Shown: piece after piece, positions 26,177 through 35,497 of the stretch
Layout of the letters: each line of letters begins with the position of its first letter
Numbering within the stretch: the first letter of the stretch is position 1
Assembly: GCA_030038315.1 (NCBI GenBank)
Contig: JASHPD010000364.1
Span: 1 to 35,497 of the forward strand
Source: Acidobacteriaceae bacterium
Lineage (GTDB): Bacteria; Acidobacteriota; Terriglobia; Terriglobales; Acidobacteriaceae
DNA: 35,497 bases
Direction of reading: 5' to 3'
The notes under the pieces: model-generated
Told to the model about the DNA's origin: nothing
The model's database searches: none
The model's input: the letters and a program-made list of their open reading frames with translations, nothing else
Translations under genes and position numbers: made by a program

Positions 26177-29098
26177 TTATCTTGCCGCGCCGGCGCTGAG
26201 AAGGTTGGCCAGCAGCCGGTAGGAGCCGGGAACAAGCTCCGGCAGTTGGCGGTAAAGGGCGTATGCCACATAGATATAGATTCCTTTGCCGACGTGCGCC
26301 ACCAGCAGCCCGCCGCGCTGCGGGTCCTGTCCGGCATCGGCGGTCTGGGTCAGTGCGGTGTAACCGGAATCCCAGGAGTCAAGGAAGGAATGGCCGCGTT
26401 CTTCCACCCAGCCGTCAAAGTCGGCGGCGGTGATAACGTTCGGCCAGCGGAGCAGCGGATTCGTCGGGTTCAAGAGTTCAACCGGAGCGGATTCGTCCAC
26501 CACTTTTTCAGGCAGACGGCCCATTTCGAGCGGCAGCGGCGCGGGAAAGCCGGCGCTCTGGTACTGCACGATGAGCGTGCCGCCGTTGCGGACGAAATCG
26601 TTGAGCCTTTGCTGGCTGGCGGCCAGCGCCATGCGCGTCGAATAGGCGCGGATGCCGATGACGATCACGTTCCATGCGGAGAGATCGGCGGAAGCAAGCT
26701 CGGAGTCCGAGAGCAAATGCGGCGTCACGCCGAGTTCTTCAATGGCTTCGGGAACGGGATCGCCTGCGCCCATCACGTAGCCGATGCGAAGGCCCGGCGC
26801 GAGCCTGACATCGATCTTGCGTGTCCTCAGCGCGGCGGTCTTATAGAGGTTGTAGGGGCGCAGTCCGGGGTAGCCGATGCTTTGCCAACCGGTGGTATAC
26901 GTTGCGCCATCAGACTGGACGACTGCCTGCACGGTGTAAGCGCCTGTCTGCACGCCGTCCGGCGAGACCGAGAAGAGAATTGGCTCCGTGTCGCCGGCGG
27001 ATTGCGTCTGGAAATGCGCTTCGGCGGGTTGCGAGCTCCAGCCCGCCGGGAGCTTGAGCGAGACCGTGCCAACCGCTGCGCTCTGCGTGTGTACAACGAC
27101 TCGAACCGGCAGCGGGCCGCCGTCAAGCGGAAGAATCTGCGCCTCGGGCGTGATGCTGACGCCGATGGCCGGCGTGACAACTAGCGGCTGGTAGACGCCG
27201 CCTTCGCCGGGGATGCGCTGGAGGGTTTGCACCACCGCGCCAAGCCGGATGGGCACGCCGTCAAAGGTGTACTCGACCCACGCTTCCAGCGGCCACGGTG
27301 CAAAAGAGCGTCCGCGCCAAGCGGGATTGCTGATGTCGTAATAAGGCTGCTCGATGGTTGGCCGCGTGAAGTAAGGCTCGGTGGGCTGCGCATCGGCGGG
27401 AACAGTGGCGGAGAACACTTCATCCGTTGCCGCGTCGATTCCAGAGGAATGTTGACCGTCCAGCTCTTCCGATTCGCTGCCTTCTCTCACTTGCCAGTCG
27501 GAGCCGGTGCGCGATTCAAGCCAGATGCGGCTGATGGCAAGGCCGGATTGAATTACAATTGGCGGGAACGGCCGCTGCGATGCGGCATTTGGTGCGGCGA
27601 TTTCGATATGTCTGCCTGGGCGTACCGCTCCGCCGGCGTGGACGCGCACAAAAAACGTCTCTCCGGGGCTTACGCTGCGCGGCGTTTCATCCGCCGATGT
27701 GCCGCGCGACCCTCCCTGCCGTGTGTTCGACGATCCTGCCGTGAACGCGATCATGTCCACGCCAAGAAATTGCGTCAGCGCGGATTGAAAATCGTCGATC
27801 TTGTAATCAAGTTCGAGCAGCAGGTTCGCCTTGGCCTGCGCGCTCAGCTCACTGGATTCCGCAATGCGCTTCCGCAGATCGAGCGTCTGCTTGTAAATCG
27901 GCGCAAGCTCGTGCGCGGCCGCGATACCGATGCTTCCCGCGCGATGCGCTTCAAACTCCGCGAGCGCGGAGCCGATGCTGCCCAGCCCATCGCGCAGCCA
28001 CGCGGGAGCAGTTGCGCCCGCGCGATAGCTCAGTCCCGCAAAGCTGGTGGGAATCTCGACGCGGTCGTTTTGAAAGAGGCTGTCTTTGCCCGCGCTCGCG
28101 GCTTTTGCCGCGAATGCGGGCGCTACGGCCCACAGGTGATAGCTGGTGAATGCCGGCCCGCTCAGAGCCGGGCTGCCGCCGCCGTATTGCGACTTCTGCA
28201 GGCTCCAGCCCGCGCGCGCAATCTGCACCGGGCTCAGGCCCAGCACAGGGTCGCGCGTGCCGACGGGAATCGTTACGTCCGTCGAAAGCTCATGCGTAAT
28301 TATCTCGCCGGTGATGTAATTTTTGAAGCGCACCGGAGCCCATTTGCCGGTGGCGTAGTCGAAGATGCCCTTCGGCGTGATCGATGCGAAGGGAATCATG
28401 CCGTAAACAGCCAGCGGCTGCCACGGCTCGATGCCGTCCTTGAGCTGATCGGGAAAGACCTTCGGATCGCCCGCAACCTTGAAGACTTCCTGCGCGATTT
28501 CGCCGGAGACCTGGTGCTGGCCGTGGCCATCGCTCACCGCGCCGACAAAGGTGGCCACGATCACCTCCGGCTTCATGCGCCGCACTGCGAGCACTGCGTC
28601 ATAGAGCACGCGGTCGTGATTCCAGCGCGCAAAGGATTCCTCCTGCGTCTTCGAGAATCCGAAGTCCGCCTGCGTGCCCCACATCTGCGTCGTGCCGTAA
28701 TACTCATCGGCGGCCAGCAGCTCATTGGTGCGGATGAGGCCCAGCGCGTCGTAAGTCTCCGCGCCCATCGCGTTCTGTCCGCCTTCGCCGCGCGTCAGCG
28801 TGTAGAGAATCGCGCGCACGCCTTTCTCGCGGCTCAGGTATGTGAGCAGCGGACCGTCTTCGTCGTCCGGGTGCGCGACGATCATCATCACGCTGGCGGT
28901 GGTGTTGAGCCGGCGCAAATCCTGCTCCAGCTCGGCCGCGCCGCGGTTCTCGCCAATGGCGAGCGGAATCGAGCTGGCCTCATGCGGCGCAATCGCCGAA
29001 GGGTCCGGCGCCTGCGCGAGCAAACGCGCCGCGCTGGCGCTCATCAGCACCGCTGCCGAAAGGCTCACAACGCCAAATCTCACAAAACTGGCACGCAT
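26177..29098 (-). CDS. PIG-L/LmbE family deacetylase, large multidomain secreted protein
   Basis: N-terminal signal-like 'VVSLSAAVLMSASAARLLAQA'; LmbE motif 'MMIVAHPDDEDGPLLTYLSREKGVRAILYTLTRGEGGQN'. ~970 aa if started at MRASFVRFG. Confidence 0.88.
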   Translation of the reverse strand: MRASFVRFGVVSLSAAVLMSASAARLLAQAPDPSAIAPHEASSIPLAIGENRGAAELEQDLRRLNTTASVMMIVAHPDDEDGPLLTYLSREKGVRAILYTLTRGEGGQNAMGAETYDALGLIRTNELLAADEYYGTTQMWGTQADFGFSKTQEESFARWNHDRVLYDAVLAVRRMKPEVIVATFVGAVSDGHGQHQVSGEIAQEVFKVAGDPKVFPDQLKDGIEPWQPLAVYGMIPFASITPKGIFDYATGKWAPVRFKNYITGEIITHELSTDVTIPVGTRDPVLGLSPVQIARAGWSLQKSQYGGGSPALSGPAFTSYHLWAVAPAFAAKAASAGKDSLFQNDRVEIPTSFAGLSYRAGATAPAWLRDGLGSIGSALAEFEAHRAGSIGIAAAHELAPIYKQTLDLRKRIAESSELSAQAKANLLLELDYKIDDFQSALTQFLGVDMIAFTAGSSNTRQGGSRGTSADETPRSVSPGETFFVRVHAGGAVRPGRHIEIAAPNAASQRPFPPIVIQSGLAISRIWLESRTGSDWQVREGSESEELDGQHSSGIDAATDEVFSATVPADAQPTEPYFTRPTIEQPYYDISNPAWRGRSFAPWPLEAWVEYTFDGVPIRLGAVVQTLQRIPGEGGVYQPLVVTPAIGVSITPEAQILPLDGGPLPVRVVVHTQSAAVGTVSLKLPAGWSSQPAEAHFQTQSAGDTEPILFSVSPDGVQTGAYTVQAVVQSDGATYTTGWQSIGYPGLRPYNLYKTAALRTRKIDVRLAPGLRIGYVMGAGDPVPEAIEELGVTPHLLSDSELASADLSAWNVIVIGIRAYSTRMALAASQQRLNDFVRNGGTLIVQYQSAGFPAPLPLEMGRLPEKVVDESAPVELLNPTNPLLRWPNVITAADFDGWVEERGHSFLDSWDSGYTALTQTADAGQDPQRGGLLVAHVGKGIYIYVAYALYRQLPELVPGSYRLLANLLSAGAAR

Positions 29099-29199
29099 CG
29101 CCGCACTCTGCAATCTCGTCCAGACTCTCATCCGAAGGAACATACGTGCCGTCAGTGTACAATCCGCCAGAGCAGGCTTGCTGAAATCTCGCTTCGAGC

Positions 29200-30654
29200 A
29201 TGATCGAAACATCTTCCAACGCAGGCAACGGCAGCGCGCAACTTGATCGAGGATTGGAGCGCAGAATCGGCTTGCGCTCCGCCGTGCTCTTCAACATGCT
29301 GGAGATGATCGGCGTGGGACCGTTCATCACGCTGCCGCTGATCATTGCCGCCGCGGGATTTCATCTTTCCGTGTGGGCGTGGCTGCTCGGTGCGGCAATC
29401 GCCGTCTGCGACGGCCTCGTCTGGGCTGAGCTTGGCGCGGCCTTTCCACGCGCGGGCGGGTCGTATGCTTTTTTGCGCGAGATCTACGGCCATGACCGCG
29501 CGGGTAACTGGCTCAGCTTTCTCTTTGTGTGGCAGTTGAGCTTCTCCGCGCCGCTCTCCATCGCTTCCGGCTGCATCGGCCTTTCAGGTTTTCTGGCGTG
29601 GTTCTGGCCGGGTCTCGATTCAGCCCCATTCGCGCTCCTGCCGCAACTGCACTACGCGAGCTTTGCCGCCGCCGCCGCGTGCCTGCTCGTGACGGCGCTG
29701 CTCTACCGCAATCTGAGCGCGGTTACGCGCCTTGCGTGGGTGCTCTTCGCCGGCGTGATGACGGCAATCGCGAGCGTCATCGTCTCCGGTTTCGCACATG
29801 CGGCCGCAACCGGCGGATGGCACATGCCTGCGTCGCCTGCGCTCTCAGCGGCGCTGACCGTTGGTGGATTAGCGCAGGCCACGCTCATCACCACCTACGA
29901 CTATTGGGGTTACTACAACATCACGTTTCTCGGCAGCGAGGTTCGCCAACCGGAGAAGACAATCCCGCGCGCAATCCTGCTCTCGGTTCTTTTTGTCTCC
30001 GCAATGTATGTGGTGATGAATCTCGCCGCGTTGCCCGCTGTTCGTGACAGCGCAAAAGCTGCTGCCGGAGCGGCTGCGCATCTTGTGCTCGTCGCGGAGA
30101 TTGCTCGATCCGCTTTTGGCCGCTGGGCCGGCGCGTTGATGGCCGCGCTGGTCGTGTGGACGGCCTTTGCTTCCGTCTTTTCGCTGCTGCTTGGCTACTC
30201 GCGCGTGCCGTATGCCGCGGCGCGGGAAGGGAATTACTTCCGCTTTCTCGCTGCCGTGCATCCCAAGCACCACATTCCGCACCGTTCCCTGGTGGCGATG
30301 GGCCTTGTGGCCGCCTGCTTCTGCTTTTTCTCCCTGCAACAGGTCATCACCATGCTGGTTGTCACGCGCATTCTGTTACAGTTTTTATTTCAGCAGGCCG
30401 GCGTGATCTGGCTGCGCCTCAAAAAGCCGGATATACCGCGGCCATTTTGCATTCCCCTTTATCCCTTGCCGCCGCTCGCCGCAATCGCCGGCTTCCTCTT
30501 CATCCTTGTCAATCGCGTTCACGCGCTTACAGGGCTCGTTGTTGCTGCTGGCATCGGCCTTTCGGGTACGCTCATCTATATGGTTCGCGCCAGGCTGTTG
30601 CATCACTGGCCGTTTGCCGCATCTCAAGCTGGAGCCAATGGCCAATCACAGTGA
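29200..30654 (+). CDS. APC family amino acid permease
   Basis: ~12 hydrophobic segments; 'NMLEMIGVGPFITLPLIIAAAG', 'AELGAAFPRAGGSYAFLREIYG'. Confidence 0.9.
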   Translation: MIETSSNAGNGSAQLDRGLERRIGLRSAVLFNMLEMIGVGPFITLPLIIAAAGFHLSVWAWLLGAAIAVCDGLVWAELGAAFPRAGGSYAFLREIYGHDRAGNWLSFLFVWQLSFSAPLSIASGCIGLSGFLAWFWPGLDSAPFALLPQLHYASFAAAAACLLVTALLYRNLSAVTRLAWVLFAGVMTAIASVIVSGFAHAAATGGWHMPASPALSAALTVGGLAQATLITTYDYWGYYNITFLGSEVRQPEKTIPRAILLSVLFVSAMYVVMNLAALPAVRDSAKAAAGAAAHLVLVAEIARSAFGRWAGALMAALVVWTAFASVFSLLLGYSRVPYAAAREGNYFRFLAAVHPKHHIPHRSLVAMGLVAACFCFFSLQQVITMLVVTRILLQFLFQQAGVIWLRLKKPDIPRPFCIPLYPLPPLAAIAGFLFILVNRVHALTGLVVAAGIGLSGTLIYMVRARLLHHWPFAASQAGANGQSQ

Positions 30655-30777
30655 GCGCGAAGGGAAACATCGTCATTCGTAGGATGCGCGCGCCGGGAGC
30701 GCCTGACGCGCGAAACTGGTAACTTATGCGGTGTAGCGAGTGTCTAATGGTTGCAGCACTCGCCATGAGGTCGCTTC

Positions 30778-31752
30778 ATGCTGATTCAGAAGCCGTCTGA
30801 GATTCTTTCCTCTGCCATCACGCCAAAGGAACAGTACGTCAACCGCCGCCGTTTTTTGCGCGGAGCCGTGGGCGTAGGCGTCGCGGCGCTGGGTGCGGAG
30901 CGTCTTGCGCGAATTGTCGCACCGGGCAGGGAAGTCTTTGCCGGAACCAAATTGCAAACCGTAAAAAGCCCGTTGACCACCACCGACGAAGATCTGACGC
31001 CTTACGAGTATGTGACCGGCTACAACAACTTCTACGAGTTCGGCGTAAGTAAGGACGATCCCGCGCGCAATGCCGGCGCTCTGCCCACGCGGCCGTGGAC
31101 GGTGCGCGTGGAAGGCCTCGTCAAGCAGCCGAAGACCTTTGACATTGATACGCTGCTCAAGCTGCGCCCGCTTGAAGATCGCGTCTATCGCCATCGCTGC
31201 GTGGAGGCGTGGAGCATGGTGGTTCCGTGGGTCGGCTACTCGCTTTCAGAATTCATCAAGCAATGCGAGCCGCTTTCGACGGCAAAGTATGTGCAGTTTC
31301 TCTCCTACTATGATCCGCGCATCGAGCACTGGGGGCGCGAAGAGACCAGCATTTACTGGCCTTATTCCGAAGGCCTGCGCATGGACGAGGCGATGAACCC
31401 GCTCACGCTGCTCACCTTCGGCCTCTACGGCGAAGTGCTACCCAACCAAAACGGCGCACCCGTCCGCATCGTAGTGCCGTGGAAGTACGGCTTCAAGTCC
31501 GCCAAGTCGATCGTCAAAATCCGCTTTGTGAAAGGTGAGCCGCATACTACATGGAATGATGAAAACAGCACCGAGTACGGCTTCTACTCGAATGTGAACC
31601 CCAACGTCGATCATCCGCGCTGGAGCCAGAAGACAGAGCGGCGCATCGGCCTGCCGTTTTATGCGCAGCGCAAGACCACGCTGATGTTCAACGGCTACGG
31701 CGACCAGGTAGCCTACCTCTACAACGGCATGGATCTGAGAAAGAATTTTTAG
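30778..31752 (+). CDS. msrP: Protein-methionine-sulfoxide reductase catalytic subunit MsrP (YedY)
   Basis: Tat signal '[20 protein letters not shown]'; '[23 protein letters not shown]' molybdopterin-binding Cys motif; '[15 protein letters not shown]'. Confidence 0.95.
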   Translation: MLIQKPSEILSSAITPKEQYVNRRRFLRGAVGVGVAALGAERLARIVAPGREVFAGTKLQTVKSPLTTTDEDLTPYEYVTGYNNFYEFGVSKDDPARNAGALPTRPWTVRVEGLVKQPKTFDIDTLLKLRPLEDRVYRHRCVEAWSMVVPWVGYSLSEFIKQCEPLSTAKYVQFLSYYDPRIEHWGREETSIYWPYSEGLRMDEAMNPLTLLTFGLYGEVLPNQNGAPVRIVVPWKYGFKSAKSIVKIRFVKGEPHTTWNDENSTEYGFYSNVNPNVDHPRWSQKTERRIGLPFYAQRKTTLMFNGYGDQVAYLYNGMDLRKNF

Positions 31753-31766
31753 GCACGGCTTGGCAC

Positions 31767-32399
31767 ATGAAACGACCCGTTCTTATTTTTCTGAAAGCCT
31801 TGACGTGGATTGCGTGCCTTGTGCCGCTCGCGCGGCTCATCTACGGCGCGCTTACGCCCGGCGGCCTCGGCGCCGATCCTTCGGCGCACATTGCCCTCAC
31901 TACCGGCTACACCACGCTGATGCTGCTCATCATTACGCTGGCGATTACGCCGGTGCGGCGGCTTTCGCGGCATCTAAGCTGGATGATCCGCCTTCGCCGC
32001 CTGCTCGGGCTCTTCGCGTTTTTCTATGCCACGCTGCACATGCTGGCTTATGTTGCGCTCTATTCCGGCTTTGATGTGCACGCCATGATTGCCGACATCG
32101 CCAAGCGGCGTTTCATTACGATGGGTGTGATTGCGTGGCTCCTGCTGCTGCCCCTTGCGCTTACTTCGACGACATGGGCCATCCGCAAACTCGGCGGCAA
32201 ACGTTGGAATCTCCTGCACAAGCTCATCTATCTTGCCGTAATCTGCGGTGTGATTCATTACTGGTGGCAGGTAAAGACAGGCGTGCTCACGCCGCTGCCG
32301 TTCACGATTGTCATCGGCATTCTTCTGCTGGCGCGCATTCTCTATGCGCTTCTTTCCAACAGGAAATCGGCTGCAAGCCAAAGGACAAGCGAAGCCTGA
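31767..32399 (+). CDS. msrQ: Heme-binding membrane subunit MsrQ (YedZ)
   Basis: Adjacent to msrP; 'RRLLGLFAFFYATLHMLAYVALYSGFD', 'WNLLHKLIYLAVICGVIHYWWQVK'. Confidence 0.94.
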   Translation: MKRPVLIFLKALTWIACLVPLARLIYGALTPGGLGADPSAHIALTTGYTTLMLLIITLAITPVRRLSRHLSWMIRLRRLLGLFAFFYATLHMLAYVALYSGFDVHAMIADIAKRRFITMGVIAWLLLLPLALTSTTWAIRKLGGKRWNLLHKLIYLAVICGVIHYWWQVKTGVLTPLPFTIVIGILLLARILYALLSNRKSAASQRTSEA

Positions 32400-32402
32400 G
32401 CG

Positions 32403-33044
32403 CTACTCAAACGCAAGCAGCGTCTGCGCCACCGGGCTGTAGCTCTTGCGATGCAGCGGCGTGGGGCCGAGGCGCGCCAGTGCTTCGAGATGCGCGGGCG
32501 TTCCGTAGCCTTTATGCCGTGCAAGGCCGTAGCCGGGGTATTGCTTGTCGAGTTCGACGAGCAGCCGGTCGCGGTAAACCTTGGCGAGAACACTTGCGGC
32601 GGCGATCGAGAAGCTCGTTGCATCGCCCTTCACGACCGTTTGCTGCTTGCAGGGCCAGTCAATGGTGTCCACGCCATCGATGAGCAGGTAATCCGGCGTG
32701 AGCGCAAGCTGTTCGACAGCGCGGCGCATGGCCAGCAGCGACGCCCGGCGGATGTTGATGCGGTCGATAGTCTCCACATCGACCGCGGCAATCGCCCACG
32801 TAACGGCGTTGGCGCGAATCTCCGGCTCCAGGGCTTCGCGCTTTTTCTCCGTCAGCTTCTTCGAGTCGTTCAGCCCTTGCAGGGAGCAGCTCTGTGAAAG
32901 GATGACCGCGGCAGCAACCACCGGCCCGAACATCGGTCCGCGTCCCACTTCATCCACGCCCGCAATGCGCAGAGCGCCGCGCCGCCGCGCCGCATCTTCG
33001 AGCGCCCATCCGCAGGCGGGATTGCTTTGCGAGCCTCTGGCCAT
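32403..33044 (-). CDS. rnhB: Ribonuclease HII
   Basis: 'IAGVDEVGRGPMFGPVVAAAVIL', 'LNDSKKLTEKKRE', 'YPGYGLARHKGYGTPAHLEAL'. Confidence 0.97.
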   Translation of the reverse strand: MARGSQSNPACGWALEDAARRRGALRIAGVDEVGRGPMFGPVVAAAVILSQSCSLQGLNDSKKLTEKKREALEPEIRANAVTWAIAAVDVETIDRINIRRASLLAMRRAVEQLALTPDYLLIDGVDTIDWPCKQQTVVKGDATSFSIAAASVLAKVYRDRLLVELDKQYPGYGLARHKGYGTPAHLEALARLGPTPLHRKSYSPVAQTLLAFE

Positions 33045-33065
33045 GCACTCAGTATAGTAAGCGCG

Positions 33066-33389
33066 CTACTGCTTCTCGAAAGCGTAATCGCGCTCGACGT
33101 GGCAGATGCGTACTTTGAAGTTCGCGTACCACTCGGCGCGCCCGCGCTGCTGCGCTACAAGGTGTGCGGAGTTCTGCTTCCATGCGGCGATCGCTTCGAG
33201 GCTCTCCCAGTAGGAGACAGTGATGCCCAGCCCATCGCGTGCGGACTCGATTCCCAGGAACCCTGGCTGCGTGGCTGCTAGGCGCACCATCGCCTCGGCC
33301 ATCTGGCCGTAGCCGTTGTCGCCCTCGGTGCGCAGGGAAGTGAAGATGACAGCGTAGTACGGCGGCTGGGGAGTGGGTGCGATGCTCAT
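33066..33389 (-). CDS. Antibiotic biosynthesis monooxygenase (ABM) domain protein
   Basis: 'YYAVIFTSLRTEGDNGYGQMAEAMVRLAATQPGFLGIESARDGLGITVSYWESLEAIAAWKQNSAH'. Confidence 0.88.
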   Translation of the reverse strand: MSIAPTPQPPYYAVIFTSLRTEGDNGYGQMAEAMVRLAATQPGFLGIESARDGLGITVSYWESLEAIAAWKQNSAHLVAQQRGRAEWYANFKVRICHVERDYAFEKQ

Positions 33390-33430
33390 GCTGCCTCCGA
33401 AACCATCCTATGCCAGTGCCCGCCGCGCAC

Positions 33431-33462
33431 AAAAAACAACCCCGGCGCAGTGGCCGGGGTTG
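33431..33462 (-). terminator. Rho-independent terminator after rplS
   Basis: Minus strand CAACCCCGG-(8 nt)-CCGGGGTTG followed by TTTTTT, downstream of the rplS stop at 33485. Confidence 0.92.
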
Positions 33463-33484
33463 CGTGTAAATCGAATGGAAAGGC

Positions 33485-33853
33485 TTACGCCTTCGCGGCG
33501 ACTTCGCGCTCCACTTCCTTGAGGCGGGCAGCCTTGCCGCGCAGTCCGCGAATGTAGAAGAGCTTGGCGCGGCGCACCTTGTAGCTGCGAATCTTCTCCA
33601 CCTTGTCCACCACCTTCGAGTTGAAGGGGAAGATGCGCTCGACGCCCTGGCCGAAGCTCATCTTGCGGACGGTGAAGGTGCCCTGCGGGCCGTTGTTGAT
33701 GGCGATGACGAGCCCCTCAAAGGCCTGGAGGCGTTCCTTGTCGCCTTCCTTGATCTTGACCTGGACGCGAACCTGGTCGCCGGGGACGAACTTGGGCAGA
33801 TCGGTGCGCTTCAGCTTATCGGCCAGGCGCTGCATAACTGGATGGATTGACAT
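33485..33853 (-). CDS. rplS: 50S ribosomal protein L19
   Basis: '[94 protein letters not shown]'. Confidence 0.98.
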   Translation of the reverse strand: MSIHPVMQRLADKLKRTDLPKFVPGDQVRVQVKIKEGDKERLQAFEGLVIAINNGPQGTFTVRKMSFGQGVERIFPFNSKVVDKVEKIRSYKVRRAKLFYIRGLRGKAARLKEVEREVAAKA

Positions 33854-33987
33854 GGCTTCTTCCTGCGTTTGAACTCAGAACTTTCAGTTTAACAGGGACT
33901 AGCCGTCGAGGCAACAGCGCCTGCAGCGCGAAAAACAGCGTCGGAGCGAGGATGTGAGCTGCGGAAACAAGGTGTAGAGTGGCAGGC

Positions 33988-34455
33988 ATGGACGAAAAAC
34001 GCGCATTTTTACGCCATACCGTGGCCACGCTGGCCTATCGCGCCACCCGCGCCGTCGACGGCGCGCCGGAGGAATTCGCGGCATTCAGCGGCACAGGCCG
34101 CACCCCGGCGCAAATTCTGGCCCACATGGGCGATCTCTTCGACTGGGCGCTGAGCATTGCGCGTGGCGAAGAAAAATGGCATAACTCCGAGCCACTTCCG
34201 TGGCTTGAGGAGAAGCAGAGATTCTTCGCGGCGCTGACAGCCTTCGATGCGCTGCTGGCCGGCGAAGAGCCGTTGCAGGCGCCGGTCGAGCGGCTGTTTC
34301 AAGGGCCAGTGGCCGATGCGCTCACGCACACCGGCCAGATCGCCATGCTGCGTCGCCTGTCGGGCTTCAAAAAGATGGACGAGGATTTTTTCCTGGCTGA
34401 AATCACTACCGGAAAAACCGGAGCAGAACAGCCTGCCCCGGTTCTTCAGTATTAA
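33988..34455 (+). CDS. DinB-like superfamily hypothetical protein
   Basis: 155 aa, 'GTGRTPAQILAHMGDLFDWALSIARGEEKW', 'DALTHTGQIAMLRRLSGFKKMDED'. Confidence 0.72.
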   Translation: MDEKRAFLRHTVATLAYRATRAVDGAPEEFAAFSGTGRTPAQILAHMGDLFDWALSIARGEEKWHNSEPLPWLEEKQRFFAALTAFDALLAGEEPLQAPVERLFQGPVADALTHTGQIAMLRRLSGFKKMDEDFFLAEITTGKTGAEQPAPVLQY

Positions 34456-34458
34456 CGT

Positions 34459-35497
34459 TCAGCGCAGGCCCACTGTTTGGAAGGGAAGTCCCGTCACCGG
34501 CCAGCTCTTCGGATCGGCTTCCACATTCGGCGCAATCGAAACGCCCGGAGCAGAAGCCTGCACCACGGAGATATTCCAGCCATCGACGACAATCAGCGCG
34601 TCTTCGCCGTTGAGGTCTTTGAGGGCCGCGTCGAGGGTGATCGTGCGGCTCTCGCCGGGCGCGAGCGAAACGTAATTCGTGCTGTAAAAGACAGGCAGCA
34701 CGCGGGCGTCCGATTCGGATGCGGACTTGCGCCGCAACTGAATGTGCGCCATCAATGCGATGGACTTCGACGGATTGCACAGCGTTACGGTGAAGTGCGC
34801 CGTATCGCCGTCGTCGTGCCGCGCAATCTCCGGCTCAAGCGTCACCGTTGGCAGTGAGTTCAGGTCAGTCAGGTCATCCGGATTGCTTCCGCTGGCGCGC
34901 CAGTAGAAATTCGTCGAGATCAGCTTGCCAGTCGAGTCCTTGAGGTCGAGCTTGACGAAGTAGACGGGCGAAAGCTGCACCGGAAGATCGAGCAGGCCGA
35001 GCGTGGTGGCCATATCGGCCGCCGCATTCACCGGCCAGTCGTGCTCGGCCGCAACAGTGCCGTCGAGGTTATAGATCGTCGCGTGCGCCGTGGCGTTATC
35101 GAGCGCGGTAGGAAGGTTGTTGATGACCTGCACATTACCGTCAGCTTCGTTGAGCTGAATGTGCAGCAGCTCGCCGGCCTTCTGCACGGCAAAGAGCGAG
35201 GAGTTCGGCTCAAGATCGTAGTGATAAATCTGCCAGGTAAAGCTCGGCTGCGCGGGATTGCTCATCCACGTAATGATGGCCGTCGCCGGATGGAAGAGCA
35301 CCGCGTTGCGGCCCTCATACATCGCGCGGAAGGCCTCGTAGTTCATCAACTGCGCCTTACGCACGAAGTCAGCGAGATTGGCGACCTTGCCGTAGCGTGC
35401 GGCCACGATGCCGGGATAGAGATCGCCCTGCTGCGCGCCGCGCGCAAAGTCGTGCTCGGCCCACGCGTCGCCGATCATCTCCCAATCGTTCTTCGGC
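34459..35497 (-). CDS. Glycoside hydrolase family 2-like enzyme (exo-beta-D-glucosaminidase/mannosidase type), C-terminal part; runs off the window
   Basis: 'NAVLFHPATAIITWMSNPAQPSFTWQIYHYDLEPNSSLFAVQKAGELLHIQLN' matches the GH2 glucosaminidase C-terminal catalytic region; beta-sandwich domains follow. Confidence 0.82.
   Translation of the reverse strand, partial: PKNDWEMIGDAWAEHDFARGAQQGDLYPGIVAARYGKVANLADFVRKAQLMNYEAFRAMYEGRNAVLFHPATAIITWMSNPAQPSFTWQIYHYDLEPNSSLFAVQKAGELLHIQLNEADGNVQVINNLPTALDNATAHATIYNLDGTVAAEHDWPVNAAADMATTLGLLDLPVQLSPVYFVKLDLKDSTGKLISTNFYWRASGSNPDDLTDLNSLPTVTLEPEIARHDDGDTAHFTVTLCNPSKSIALMAHIQLRRKSASESDARVLPVFYSTNYVSLAPGESRTITLDAALKDLNGEDALIVVDGWNISVVQASAPGVSIAPNVEADPKSWPVTGLPFQTVGLR

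Noticed and set aside
27227-29203. 658-aa plus-strand ORF antisense to the PIG-L gene
   Set aside because: Arg/Ala-rich composition, no family resemblance; the minus-strand LmbE motif is unambiguous.
34049-34064. Perfect 16-bp palindrome GCGCCGTCGACGGCGC in the DinB-like gene
   Set aside because: Short GC palindromes are expected by chance in GC-rich coding sequence; no second copy or flanking structure was noticed.

Overview
This 35.5 kb window looks like a chromosomal housekeeping segment of a GC-rich acidobacterium-like genome; the taxonomic guess comes only from gene content and protein style. Supported genes include a polyprenyl diphosphate synthase, YajQ, TatD, MetG, ArgS, PepA, SmpB, EngB, Lon, ClpX, ClpP, trigger factor, rnhB, rplS and msrPQ. 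There is also a secretin gene (TPR-secretin-cohesin) followed by two pseudopilin genes, a coiled-coil porin, a large LmbE/PIG-L protein, an APC permease, and the C-terminal part of a GH2 enzyme cut by the window edge. I saw no CRISPR array, no confident tRNA/rRNA and no intact transposase. The points most worth a second look are: (i) a two-copy intergenic stem-loop element whose outer sequence is conserved while the stem arms differ in a base-pair-preserving way; (ii) a 49-aa ORF missing from the supplied ORF track, with a strong Shine-Dalgarno and a 13-bp-arm hairpin just after its stop; (iii) a second palindromic repeat family, one copy bracketed by 15-bp direct repeats upstream of clpX; (iv) an orphan, relatively AT-rich putative PD-(D/E)XK-like protein; (v) a repeat/palindrome-derived segment inside argS; (vi) a secretin with a C-terminal cohesin-like domain and a triplicated terminal 'L(I/V)VK-stop' segment; and (vii) a His/Asp-rich N-terminus on trigger factor. 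I did not identify a clearly novel multi-gene system.
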